Shown: positions 52,521 to 61,568, counted from the first letter of the stretch. The stretch is DNA of 64,000 bases from Pseudorhodoplanes sp. (GCA_032027085.1 JAVSMS010000001.1:2749126-2813125); one strand, 5' to 3'. Numbers and translations are program-made. The notes: generated from the sequence alone by a model not told the origin.

Positions 52521-54788
52521 TTATCCCTCGATGATTGGCATGCCGTCGTCGACGGGCGGCTTGGGTCCATTGATCGGCTTCTGACCCGCGATCAGCGGCA
52601 GAAGGTCGTCGCGCTTGCCGAAGGCCTGCACCGCGCCGTTGGTCAGGATCATGATCTTGTCGACGCTCTTCAGCAGCGACGGGCGTTGTGTGATCGTGAC
52701 GATGGTCAGCGATTTTTCCTTGGCGCGCAGCAAGGCCCGGGCGAGCGCCTGCTCGCCGCGTGAATCGAGGTTGGAGTTCGGCTCGTCGAGCACGATGAGC
52801 CGCGGATTGCCGAAGAAGGCGCGCGCGAGGCCGATGCGTTGCTTCTGGCCGCCCGACAGCGGGCTGCCGTCCATGGCCACCATGGTTTCGTACCCTTGCG
52901 CAAATTCCGAAATCATCTCGTGCACGTCGGCCATTTCGGCGGCATCGAAGATCGCTTCGTCGGTGGCATCCTCACGCATGCGCGCGATATTGGCCTTGAT
53001 CGACGCGGGAAAGAGCTGCACGTCCTGCGGCAGATAGCCGACATTCTCGCCGAATTGCCGCGGATCCCAGTTGCGCAGGTCCATCATGTCGAGGCGCACA
53101 TTGCCCGCGGTCGGAGCGATCGAGCCGACCAGCATCCGCGCCAGCGTCGACTTTCCGGTTCCCGATGCGCCGATGATCGCAAGCGATTCGCCGGGCTCGA
53201 GCTGGAAGGTCACGCCGTTGAGAATGACTTTCTTGTTGGGCGGCGGAACATAGAGAATGCGCTCGACGCTGAGCCGGCCTTCCGGCCGCGGCAAGCGGAG
53301 CCGGTCATAGTTCAGCGGCGAGTTTTGCAGCAAGTTCTTGATGCGGGCATAGGCGGTGCGGGCCTGAACAAAGTTGCGCCAGCCTTCGATCGTGCCCTCC
53401 AGCGGCGCCAATGCGCGGCTGCCGACGATCGACGCGGCAATGATCATGCCGCCGGTCAAGTGGCTCTCGAGTGCGAGTACCGCACCCCAGGCGAGGATCA
53501 GGATCTGCGTCGTCAGGCGCAGAAACTTCGAGATCCCGGTCATGAAGATGTTGCGGTCGTGGCCCTGAACCTGCGCCTTCAAGGACTCCGCGGTTTCACG
53601 TCCCCAGAACACGACGCCTTCGGGGATCATGCCCATGGCATTCATCACCTGGGCATTGCGCGCCATCGCTTCCGCCTGCAGGTTGGCGCGCGTGGAATAG
53701 GCGTTGGCGCGGGCGAAGGAGACAGCCGTGACTTTCTGGTTGATCAGGGCGACCGCGACCAGTCCCACGCCAGCCGTGGTGACGATAAAGCCGAGATGCG
53801 GGTGGATCAGGAAGACAACGAGGAGATAGACGGGAGAGACCGGCGTATCGAACATCGTCAGGATCACCGGCCCGGTGATGAATGCGCGCAGTTGCTGCAG
53901 ATCGGCCAGTGTCTGGAAGTCGCGGCTCGATCCGCCCTGGGCGGATTTGGCGGCCGCGCTGAGCACCGGCGCGCCGAGCTTGCTCTCGGTCTCGACGGCG
54001 ATCCGCATCAGGATGAAGCGCCGCATCATGTCGAGCAGGACGTGAGCGGCGATGGCGCCGGCCACGATGGCGGTCAGCATGATCAGCGTATCGGTACTGC
54101 GGCTGGTCAGCACGCGGTCGGACACATTGAAGAGATAGATCGGGATCGCCAGGATCAGGAGATTCACCGCGATCGAGAAAATACCGACCGTCACCAGATT
54201 GCGCCGGCAGACCGCGAGACCCGAGCGCAACACCTCGCGGAAATCCTTGTCGCCGGAGCGCTGTTCCAGTGGCGGCGAGCCGCCGCCGCTGCCGCCGCTG
54301 CCGTTGGACTTGCGAACAGGCGTGTTGCCATTGCCGCCGGCCTTCGCTGCGGGCGGCGGCGCATCTGCGGCGTCGCGCGCGCTCGGGGGCATTTCAGCGG
54401 CAGGCGCCGTAGTTGTCGGCGTTGCAACGGCCTCCATCGCGGGTTCCGACTGCGCGGCAGGTGGCGCGTCTTGCGGGGCAGGGCTGACGTCTTCAGCCTC
54501 GGCTGCATCCTCGGTTGCGTCGTCGGCAGTCATCGGGGCCGCATCAAGGGGCTGCAAAGTCCTGGCTGCGTCGATCGGTGCGTCCCAGATATTGGATTGT
54601 TTGAGCTCGCGAAGCCGTTCCGAAATCGACAGCGGACGATCGCTCAACGCCTTTCGACTGTTTGTTTCGGGCGCGGTGTCGGAGCGGGGCGCATGACCGT
54701 CGGCCTGTTCCGGCTGCTTTTCCGGCGTGGATGGCGCGGCGTGGCCATTCACGCTGTGCAATGAGCCGTTTGCTTTCCGCCAACGCAT
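52521..54788 (-). CDS. Type I secretion ABC exporter (PrtD-like) with long disordered N-terminus
   Basis: This 755-residue exporter has about 190 N-terminal residues rich in Ala/Pro/Asp/Gly, which is unusual because PrtD-like exporters normally start close to the membrane domain. The six-helix domain begins near SGLAVCRRNLVTVGIFSIAVNLLILAIPIYLFNVSDRVL. The ATPase has Walker A GASGTGKSTLARMLVG, signature LSGGQKQRIGLARAF and Walker B LIVLDEPNSNLDSRGE. ATG 54788 is preferred over GTG 54818 because GGGAG precedes it. It exports unfolded substrates directly to the outside with HlyD and TolC-like partners. Confidence 0.93.
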   Translation of the reverse strand: MRWRKANGSLHSVNGHAAPSTPEKQPEQADGHAPRSDTAPETNSRKALSDRPLSISERLRELKQSNIWDAPIDAARTLQPLDAAPMTADDATEDAAEAEDVSPAPQDAPPAAQSEPAMEAVATPTTTAPAAEMPPSARDAADAPPPAAKAGGNGNTPVRKSNGSGGSGGGSPPLEQRSGDKDFREVLRSGLAVCRRNLVTVGIFSIAVNLLILAIPIYLFNVSDRVLTSRSTDTLIMLTAIVAGAIAAHVLLDMMRRFILMRIAVETESKLGAPVLSAAAKSAQGGSSRDFQTLADLQQLRAFITGPVILTMFDTPVSPVYLLVVFLIHPHLGFIVTTAGVGLVAVALINQKVTAVSFARANAYSTRANLQAEAMARNAQVMNAMGMIPEGVVFWGRETAESLKAQVQGHDRNIFMTGISKFLRLTTQILILAWGAVLALESHLTGGMIIAASIVGSRALAPLEGTIEGWRNFVQARTAYARIKNLLQNSPLNYDRLRLPRPEGRLSVERILYVPPPNKKVILNGVTFQLEPGESLAIIGASGTGKSTLARMLVGSIAPTAGNVRLDMMDLRNWDPRQFGENVGYLPQDVQLFPASIKANIARMREDATDEAIFDAAEMADVHEMISEFAQGYETMVAMDGSPLSGGQKQRIGLARAFFGNPRLIVLDEPNSNLDSRGEQALARALLRAKEKSLTIVTITQRPSLLKSVDKIMILTNGAVQAFGKRDDLLPLIAGQKPINGPKPPVDDGMPIIEG

Positions 54789-54822
54789 GCCCCGTATCTC
54801 CCAGTCGCCATCCGTCACGTGG

Positions 54823-56742
54823 TCAGGTCAGGATGCTCCCCATCGGATCGCCGTTCAGATCGGTATTGCCGGTTTCCGGCAACTCCGTTTCGGGTGTCTG
54901 ATCGGTGTCGTCGCCGGTAAAGGCGATGACCTCATTGACCAGCGTGTTGGGATCGGCGTGGACAATCTTGTCGTTATTGTCCGTCACCAGATCGCCCTGG
55001 ATGAGGATCGTGTCCTGATAGACCTCACCGGCGACAAGCGAGTTGTTAGCGCCGACATCGACGATCGCGGCGTCGTTGGTGAGGGCGTTGCTGCCGGTCG
55101 AGGCGGCCTGAGTGAAGGTTTCTCCGTCCTCCGGGTTGGCAAGCCCGAAATACTGGATCGCCGTATCGACATCGGCGATCACATTCACCTGCCAGATGGC
55201 GTTGATGTCGTAATAGTCGCCGGTGACATAGAGAACGTCGAGCACGCCGGAGCCGTTGCCCGGCACCAGCCAGCCCAGCGACGGATCGAGCGATGTCGAT
55301 CTAGAGGCGAGGGCTTCGAGAATGACATCCAGCTCGTCTCCGGGAACGGCAAAGAAATTGTCGCCATAGCCGACGATCACGGCGTTGTTCAGGAGCTCGT
55401 TTTCACCGCTGGAGGCGGACTGCGAGGTGCCGTCACCGGCCTCTTCGTTGGCTGCGATCTTCAGAATGTCCTGGTCCAGCAGCACATTGTACTGGAAAAT
55501 CAGATTGGCGGCGTGGAAATCGCCGCAGACCACGATGAGGTCGTATTTCACCTCGCCGTTGAAGAGCTGGAACAGGTTAAGCTGTTCGTTTTCGCCGAGA
55601 TATGCCTCATAGTGCGTGTATTGCGTGTCTTGCACGGCGACATCGTTGTCCTGCAGGACATTCTTCTGATACACGACATTGATGTCGTAGAAATCGCTGT
55701 CGACGACGGTGATGTTCCATTGCAATCCGGCGTGAAGGACCGGCGTTTGCGGGAAGATGCCGTCATTCTGGATGAACTCGGCGATATTGTCCGCGGTGTT
55801 GTTGCCGCCGATGATCGGCGCATAACTCTCGCCGCCCGCGACACGAACATTGTCATCGTCGACATAGGCGTTGGTCTGGACGATGGCGTTGGTCTTGAAA
55901 TAGTCGCCCAGCACGATCATCGTGTTGCTGGCTTCCTTGATATCGACGATCAGCGCGGCATTCGTCGCCTCATTGGCGCCGAGCTCGGCCCACTGGCCCT
56001 TGAGGGTGGGATCGAGAGCAGCGGGCTCATCTTCAGCCACCGGCTCGTCCTCCGGCGCTTCCAGCAATTCGCCGTTGACGTAATAGCCCGGATCGACCGA
56101 ATGCTCGCTGTCGCCGCCGTCTTCCTTGATGGCGGCATCCCGTGTGGCCAGGAATTCCGCGGCAGCTTCCGATCCTGAAATGGGGAGGGCGAGATCGTCC
56201 GGGGTTTGACCTTCCGCCTTTTCGATCAGCTTTTCCAGTTTTGCATCGATATCGAAATCATGCAGATTGCTGACCGCAGAATCCTCAAGCGCCCCGAGCA
56301 GATCATCGTCCTGCATGGTGTTGAGCTGCAGAACGTCGAGCATCTGCTGGTCGCCGCCGTCACGGTAGGTCAGGTTGATTTTCAGATTGAAATCGGCGCT
56401 GCCGGCGACGACGGGCTTGGCTAGCGAGGGGAACTTGATGGATGGGTCATCAACGTCCTCTTCGCCTTGGCGGAGCGGCTTCAGCGGGCGCAGGAAGGAC
56501 GCGTGAATCTCAAATGGCGTGGCGGGGTCCGAAAGCGCGAACGGGCTGTCGGGAATTCTCTCGGTCTTGATCTCCTCCAGATCGGGGCGGACGACATTGT
56601 CTCTCAGGTCAACGACGTATTCGTCCGGCCGAACCGTGATGGCGCCGTCTTCATAGATGATGCGGTCTTGGGCGGTCTCGGTGATGAGCTGGAGATAGCC
56701 TGCGAAGTGGTAAACGATCTCGGTCACGCCGCCGGGGACCAT
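54823..56742 (-). CDS. Large acidic repeat protein, probable type I secretion substrate
   Basis: This 639-residue protein has no signal peptide and is strongly acidic. The N-terminal 240 residues form a unique region. From about residue 250 a module recurs: a Gly-Asn-x-Ala/Leu-x-Asn stretch (for example GSNALTNDAAIVDVG) followed by a GDYYDINAIWQVNVIADVD-like motif. Copies of the latter lie near residues 279, 349, 407 and 508, and a decayed one near 583. RTX nonapeptides are absent. It is first gene of the operon with the ABC exporter four bases downstream, and GGGAGG lies five bases before the ATG. A secreted surface or biofilm protein is inferred; no named family is recognised. Confidence 0.85.
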   Translation of the reverse strand: MVPGGVTEIVYHFAGYLQLITETAQDRIIYEDGAITVRPDEYVVDLRDNVVRPDLEEIKTERIPDSPFALSDPATPFEIHASFLRPLKPLRQGEEDVDDPSIKFPSLAKPVVAGSADFNLKINLTYRDGGDQQMLDVLQLNTMQDDDLLGALEDSAVSNLHDFDIDAKLEKLIEKAEGQTPDDLALPISGSEAAAEFLATRDAAIKEDGGDSEHSVDPGYYVNGELLEAPEDEPVAEDEPAALDPTLKGQWAELGANEATNAALIVDIKEASNTMIVLGDYFKTNAIVQTNAYVDDDNVRVAGGESYAPIIGGNNTADNIAEFIQNDGIFPQTPVLHAGLQWNITVVDSDFYDINVVYQKNVLQDNDVAVQDTQYTHYEAYLGENEQLNLFQLFNGEVKYDLIVVCGDFHAANLIFQYNVLLDQDILKIAANEEAGDGTSQSASSGENELLNNAVIVGYGDNFFAVPGDELDVILEALASRSTSLDPSLGWLVPGNGSGVLDVLYVTGDYYDINAIWQVNVIADVDTAIQYFGLANPEDGETFTQAASTGSNALTNDAAIVDVGANNSLVAGEVYQDTILIQGDLVTDNNDKIVHADPNTLVNEVIAFTGDDTDQTPETELPETGNTDLNGDPMGSILT

Positions 56743-56826
56743 GAGAGCCTCCCTTTTTCTGTGACGTCAGGGGCCGCATCACCCCCGCAGATCATTATCG
56801 AGTTTGAGGTTGTCTCATTCGGGTTG

Positions 56827-56860
56827 AAGAAAAAAACCCGCGCGGGGTGTGCCGCGCGGG
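56827..56860 (-). terminator. Intrinsic terminator after the QGQ/NxVD-repeat gene
   Basis: A 9-bp perfect GC stem (CCCGCGCGG / CCGCGCGGG, loop GGTGTG) is followed on the minus strand by a T-run of about eight bases. It lies directly after the 260-residue protein stop, so the next gene (start 56742) needs its own promoter. Confidence 0.85.
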
Positions 56861-56872
56861 GCCAAGCGTCAG

Positions 56873-57655
56873 TTAGAAGTCGCCGTCGGTGAGATTGTCA
56901 CCGGCGTTCTGAAGCTCGATGCTGTTGAACTGGATATTGGCGCCCAGCACAATGTTCTGGGTGAAGGCTTCGACGCTGGCGATGCCGTCTGCTGTTGCCT
57001 GCAGGCCGTCGCCGACCGTGTTGCCGTCGTCCATGCGGATTTCGATCTTCGGGTCGTCGAACTTGTTGTCGCCGCCCTCGGCCTTCTGCTCAACGTCGAA
57101 CTTGCCGTCATTCTTGACTTCGGCACTCCACAGGAAGTCCTTGTCAACCAGGTTGTTCACCTGATCGATATTGAACTGGCTGCCGTCGCCGTTCAGGGTC
57201 TGGTACACCACATCCGGCATCACCACGCTGCCGTCGATGTCCTTGATCTCGTCGATGTCGATGACATCGTTGTCGTAAGGACGATCGAAGGCGGAGAGAT
57301 CGAGATCAACCTTGACGTCGACTTCCACGTCAACCTTGTTCTCAACCGTATTCTCGACCTTATTTTCGATATCGTTGTCGACGTCGTTGTCAACCTTGTT
57401 GTCCAGTTCGTTGTCGACGTCGTTCTTTACTTCGTTCTTGTTCTCGTTTTCGTTTTCGTTTTTGCTCTCGTTCTCGTTCTTGTTTTCATTCTCGTTATCG
57501 CTTTCGACCTTGGAGTCGATCGACTGGACTGCGAACTGGTACTGACCCTGGCCTTGACCCTGGCCTTGGCCCTGTCCCTGAAGCTGGGCTTGAAGCTCGG
57601 CTTGTCCCTGAAGCTGGCCTTGAAGCTCGCCTTGGGCTTGTCCTTGAAGCGACAT
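56873..57655 (-). CDS. Low-complexity QGQ/NxVD-repeat protein, probable type I secretion substrate
   Basis: This 260-residue protein starts at ATG 57655 (AGGAG eight bases upstream; MSLQGQAQGELQ). There are three parts. Residues 4-40 are Gln-Gly repeats of QGQ and LQGQ type. Residues 50-120 are Asn/Glu/Lys/Asp repeats that change into a tetrapeptide N-x-(V/I)-(D/E) pattern (NKVD NDVD NDIE NKVE NTVE). From 120 on there is a non-repetitive acidic domain ending NAGDNLTDGDF. There is no signal peptide, no cysteine and no RTX motif. The acidic C-terminus ending in Phe and the neighbouring exporter suggest type I secretion. Its own terminator follows. I recognise no named family. Confidence 0.8.
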   Translation of the reverse strand: MSLQGQAQGELQGQLQGQAELQAQLQGQGQGQGQGQGQYQFAVQSIDSKVESDNENENKNENESKNENENENKNEVKNDVDNELDNKVDNDVDNDIENKVENTVENKVDVEVDVKVDLDLSAFDRPYDNDVIDIDEIKDIDGSVVMPDVVYQTLNGDGSQFNIDQVNNLVDKDFLWSAEVKNDGKFDVEQKAEGGDNKFDDPKIEIRMDDGNTVGDGLQATADGIASVEAFTQNIVLGANIQFNSIELQNAGDNLTDGDF

Positions 57656-58117
57656 AACAATGTCTCCTGCTGGCATCAGGAGCATCGCTTTCATTCGTGA
57701 TCGCTGATCTTCTGCGTCTGCGACCACTCACTCTTTCGATGCAACTGATGATTTCAGTTGAGTGGGTGGATGCGACCGGCCTGATAACAGGAGCCCGCAA
57801 CGCAAGGAGCCTGTTGCTCAAGCTGCGGCCGGAAGAATTGTCACGATGAGTTTGTCTGGTGCGGCGCCTCCCTCTGCTACACGGGCCATCGGCCACCTTT
57901 CCCCGTCTGGAACCACTGTTGCGGTCCAAATATGTCAGGATGCTTGCGGGTGAGAGGCTTGCGCATCGGCAGCAAACTGCCTAGAGGCGCATTGGGGCAG
58001 GGTATCCCCCATTGGCGGTAGACGCGTCTGACCAAAACGGAGGCGTGGAACAGAGACGCGGCGCGGGGCTACCTCCTTGGAGGCGATACTTGCAACGCGA
58101 TTGGAAGAGGTGAGCGC
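57656..58117. other. Intergenic region upstream of the QGQ/NxVD-repeat gene
   Basis: This gap of about 460 bases has no credible gene. It must hold the promoter of the minus-strand repeat-protein gene. A G/C-tract pair around 57991-58015 (ATTGGGG then CCCCCATTGG) is the only marked local feature; no clear operator symmetry was confirmed. Confidence 0.45.
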
Positions 58118-59962
58118 TTACGGGTTCGCGTGCAGAACACTGACGGGGTGGGCCGGAGATGGCGCGAGTTCAAAAAGGCGAGCCATCGCGTCGCGATGAT
58201 GCGGATCAAGCGCGACGACGTGCCGATAGCTTTGCACGGCTTTCTCGGTTTCGCGCTGCATATGAAATGCGAGGCCGAGACCGTAATGTGCTACGACCAA
58301 CTCAGGGTGCATCTTGAGCGCCTGCTGATAGCAATGCACGGCAAACGCGACGGCGCCGGCTTCCCTGAACTTGTCGCCGAGCTTTGCGTTCAGCGCTGCG
58401 TAATGCGGCTGTGTCTCCCGCGGCAATCGGCCGAGCATGTGCAGCGTATTCGCCTTGCTCACTTCCGCCTCGAGATAGCCAGGCTGCAGGCTGACCGCTT
58501 TTTCAAAAGCGTTGATCGCCTCCTCGTAATGGCCGGCCTTGAAGAGGACATTGCCCAGCTTGTTGTGCGCAAGGGCCAGATTCGGATGCCGTGTGATGAC
58601 CTCCCGGTAGGCGTCGGCAGCTTCGGAAAACCGGCGCCGCGCCTCAAGCGAATGGCCCAGTCTGAGCCATGCTTTTTCGGAGTCAGGCTTGATGGCGACG
58701 AGCGACTTGAAAATCCGTTTCGCTGTGCCGTGGCTTCCCGTCGAGGCCTTGAGCTGACCGAGGCGATACAACGCATCTTCGCATTTCGGATCGGTCTCAA
58801 TGATCTGGCGGTAGGCCTGCTCGGCGCGTGCGAAATGGCCGGATTTGTGCAGCCGCGTCGCGCGCTCCAGCGCTTCGGGAATGGTTCTGGTATCCAGTTT
58901 GTCGCCGGGATTACGGCCGTTCTTGGTGCTAAGAATTGCGCAGAAGATGCGGCGCTCTTGCACCCCAAAGGAGTATTTGTACGCTTCGTTTCCCCTGAGG
59001 AAATCGTATGTGGTAAAGCCGTTTTCGATCGCGTATTGGATGCTGTGCGCGTGCAGGACGATGCCTGGGGACGGCTTGCCAAACGTCTCGTCGCGACCGC
59101 CCATAAAAGCCAGCAGTGATCGTTTCGCCGGATCAATGAATGTCGCCTGCGCACCAACCGGTGTGTCTCCGTTCCACATGATTGGAAGGAAGAGCGAGCC
59201 GCCTGCGAAGGCTCGTGTCAACGCCTGGAAGTTAGAGCGTAGAATTGTCTGCAATCTGTCGCCCTTGCGTTTGCCCCATTGTACGGTCCACAGGCGGAGC
59301 AATATCTTCACATCCCTTTCAATGGTGGTCGCGTCGGCGTGCGTGATGCGAAGGTCGCCGGTCTCGCCGACGCGCTTCATGAAACGCTTGACCGTACGGC
59401 GCGTCTCCGAACCGAGATTGTTGTTCAGATAGGTCTCCCAGTTATCCGGCAACGTCACCAGTGGACATATGCAGTTGTTGATGTTTTCGGGTTTGTTGAT
59501 CCGCTCCTGCCGCTTGATGACAAACTTCGTGTCTGGAAAATGGTTGAGAAACAGACGAAGCCGCTCGTCGGTGGTCCGGATATTGTCGAGATTGACGCGC
59601 GCCCAGGGCGATTTGCCGACATATTTGGCGAGGGCCGGAATGGCGAGCTTGTCGAATTCCGGCATGCAGATGAAGCCGGTATAGTCGGCCTGATAATTTC
59701 CAGCCATGTAGATTTCGTTGTGGAAGCCGCCCTGTTTTCTTTCCCTGAGCCGGACTCTGAGCGGCAGAAAGGCGACATGGTGCTCCGCGCCGGGGGGCTT
59801 CGCCGCCAGGATGAACCACGAGCCTGTCAGCACGGGAAGCCATTGCGATAGCCACGTCCAGGAGAGAAAAAAATGTGCGTCCGGATCGTTGTCGTAAACG
59901 CGATCCCACTCGGCGCGCAGCTCGGCGAAGGCCTGCAGATTGTCGATGACGCGGATCTGCAT
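58118..59962 (-). CDS. FemAB/CelD-like GNAT acyltransferase fused to TPR repeats
   Basis: This 614-residue protein starts at ATG 59962, which has AGGAGG four bases upstream. Residues 1-365 match the CelD/BioF2-type acyltransferase layout: AEWDRVYDNDPDAHFFLSWTWLSQWL, then RRTVKRFMKRV, then GIVLHAHSIQYAIENGFTTYDFLRGNEAYKYSFG. From about residue 385 there are six or more tetratricopeptide repeats (for example AHNKLGNVLFKAGHYEEAINAFEKAVSLQPG). No signal peptide is present. It stands alone beside the type I secretion locus and near the polysaccharide genes, so modification of a surface polymer or protein is plausible. Confidence 0.83.
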   Translation of the reverse strand: MQIRVIDNLQAFAELRAEWDRVYDNDPDAHFFLSWTWLSQWLPVLTGSWFILAAKPPGAEHHVAFLPLRVRLRERKQGGFHNEIYMAGNYQADYTGFICMPEFDKLAIPALAKYVGKSPWARVNLDNIRTTDERLRLFLNHFPDTKFVIKRQERINKPENINNCICPLVTLPDNWETYLNNNLGSETRRTVKRFMKRVGETGDLRITHADATTIERDVKILLRLWTVQWGKRKGDRLQTILRSNFQALTRAFAGGSLFLPIMWNGDTPVGAQATFIDPAKRSLLAFMGGRDETFGKPSPGIVLHAHSIQYAIENGFTTYDFLRGNEAYKYSFGVQERRIFCAILSTKNGRNPGDKLDTRTIPEALERATRLHKSGHFARAEQAYRQIIETDPKCEDALYRLGQLKASTGSHGTAKRIFKSLVAIKPDSEKAWLRLGHSLEARRRFSEAADAYREVITRHPNLALAHNKLGNVLFKAGHYEEAINAFEKAVSLQPGYLEAEVSKANTLHMLGRLPRETQPHYAALNAKLGDKFREAGAVAFAVHCYQQALKMHPELVVAHYGLGLAFHMQRETEKAVQSYRHVVALDPHHRDAMARLFELAPSPAHPVSVLHANP

Positions 59963-60165
59963 GACGCCTCCTAGCGACCGCGCCATCTTTGCGGCACCCG
60001 AGCCAACGGCTTGCACAACCTGATCCGGTGCATGCTATCTCCTGGTGAAAAGACTTTACTCGAAATTGTTCGCGCGCCGAGACGGGGTGCGATACCTCAA
60101 AGTGACTACGTCGGAGGAGGTAGGTTTGCCGCAAAGCGTAGGCCGTTGCGACCGGGGCGGAAAAA

Positions 60166-60765
60166 CTAGGCCTGGGGCGGTGAGGTTTCAGGCGCGGGAA
60201 TGCTTGTCTGGCGGATTTGCTGCAGATGCTTTTGCAGACGCGGCAGAAACTGCCAGATATCCCGGTTGAGCTTCTTCAATTCCTGGGTCGCCGCCGTCAT
60301 CTCCTTGATCCGCCGCTCGTCCATAGGGCGGATTTCGCCGAATTGCAGGCGTTTCTTCGTTTCCACGATCTTGATGGAATGCGTGTGCGTGATCTCGCCG
60401 CGGCCATCCACCATGTACATGCAATGGTTGAACTCGTTGCGAATGCGGGTGCATTCGTTGAACCGCTCAATCAGGTCGCTGAGGGCCTTGTCCAGCGCGC
60501 GGTCCCGAAGCTGGACCTTTGCGAGACGCTGGATCAGATCGAGCCGGGCTCTGGTGGTGTTCAGCGTCGCAAAAACGATGGCCGCCGAGGTTTGATCGGT
60601 CCTGAGCAGCAGCATCAGCAGGTAGATGAAAAGGCTTTCGTTGTTGGACCAGCTGAAGACGAGGTTGCCGATCAAAGCCAGAATCGACGTGCGGTGATCC
60701 GCAGATTTGGGGGCGACGGCCTCGATCGCTTCGAAATCGGGCATCGGAGGAAGCTGACCGGACAT
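60166..60765 (-). CDS. Hypothetical protein with HEPN-like RNxxxH motif
   Basis: This 199-residue protein starts at ATG 60765, which has AGGGG seven bases upstream. It is nearly all helical: an N-terminal helix pair (ILALIGNLVFSWSNNESLFIYLLMLLL), a basic helix (TTRARLDLIQRLAKVQL), then RFNECTRIRNEFNHCMYM and a C-terminal charged coil. RNEFNH (R109-H114) fits the R-N-x3-H pattern of HEPN RNases, at the start of a helix as in that fold. There is no partner antitoxin gene next to it. It may be a HEPN protein or a non-catalytic relative; the assignment is tentative. Confidence 0.6.
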   Translation of the reverse strand: MSGQLPPMPDFEAIEAVAPKSADHRTSILALIGNLVFSWSNNESLFIYLLMLLLRTDQTSAAIVFATLNTTRARLDLIQRLAKVQLRDRALDKALSDLIERFNECTRIRNEFNHCMYMVDGRGEITHTHSIKIVETKKRLQFGEIRPMDERRIKEMTAATQELKKLNRDIWQFLPRLQKHLQQIRQTSIPAPETSPPQA

Positions 60766-60998
60766 TCCACATCCCCTTCCGCTGCTTGGGTCGGCCCCCG
60801 ATCTGACATATGCTGACCAGCAGTCGCTGAAACAGCAGCCGGAGGAAGGGCCGGCGGTCGGCACCGGCTGGTTGGTCGCTGCCGCCATCGTCTAGCAAAA
60901 CCGTTTTTTTAACAAGGCCCGGCTGCCGACGTGAAAGCGCCTTCGTGCGTTGGAATGCGGGTCTTCGGACCGCGCCTTTCCAGAACGGAGCAGGCGAG

Positions 60999-61556
60999 AT
61001 GTGGCCATTATTGTTGGGGCTCTGGAAAGCCCGCTGCGGTCGCAAGGCCGCGGTCGCCGCCATCGCGCCTTTGGTCGCGCGCAGCCGGCAGCGCCTGTCG
61101 GACATCCCGGATACGGCCTGGCTCGATCCCTATCTTGTGGGCTTCATGATGATGTTCATCACGCTGGTCGCGCGGCGAGAGGTCAACGCGCTGGACACGC
61201 AAGCGCTCGGTCTCGTTCAATGCAGCGCCTGGGGCGAGATCACGGGGATGAAACCCGATCTGATCGGCGAGGAGACCCTACACCTTTGTACGACGGGGGA
61301 CAGGGACTTTGAGCGCGGTTGCCGGGATGCGATCGCGATCGATCTGGAGCTGTACAGAAATGTCGCCGAACTGAATGCAGATCTCGGCTTCGGAAGCCCA
61401 TATGACGGATTCGGCTTCGACATGAGCGAAAGACGTGAATCCGACGGCGTCATGCCGTTATGGGAGCATTATTTTGACGAGCGCGTCATGACGCATGCCG
61501 CCGCACACGGCGGGCTCGCGGGACGCACCATCGATATGGTTCGTGCCGCAACGTAA
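60999..61556 (+). CDS. Hypothetical protein
   Basis: This 185-residue protein starts at ATG 60999 (MWPLLLGLWKARCG), which has GGAG eight bases upstream. It has one hydrophobic segment (DPYLVGFMMMFITLVARREV) and a mixed, acidic C-terminal half (LELYRNVAELNADLGFGSPYDGFGFDMSERRESDG). No catalytic motif is recognised. It is convergent with the maleylacetate-reductase-like gene and divergent from the HEPN-like gene. The composition is gene-like, but the function is unknown. Confidence 0.65.
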   Translation: MWPLLLGLWKARCGRKAAVAAIAPLVARSRQRLSDIPDTAWLDPYLVGFMMMFITLVARREVNALDTQALGLVQCSAWGEITGMKPDLIGEETLHLCTTGDRDFERGCRDAIAIDLELYRNVAELNADLGFGSPYDGFGFDMSERRESDGVMPLWEHYFDERVMTHAAAHGGLAGRTIDMVRAAT

Positions 61557-61568
61557 TGCGGCTTTCGC

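Noticed and set aside
52839-54764. 641-codon plus-strand frame across the ABC exporter
   Set aside because: It is opposite a gene with intact Walker and signature motifs; the composition is that of an antisense shadow.
54727-56178. 483-codon plus-strand frame with many Val/Asp/Ile residues
   Set aside because: It is the complement of the Asp/Val-rich repeat protein; the minus strand has the ribosome site and operon context.
56873-57655. Repetitive DNA considered as a CRISPR array or satellite
   Set aside because: The periodicity follows codons of a protein-coding frame; there are no constant direct repeats separated by unique spacers.
54823-57655. RTX toxin or calcium-binding nonapeptide repeats
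   Set aside because: No GGxGxDxLx-type motif was found in either probable substrate, so they are not RTX proteins.
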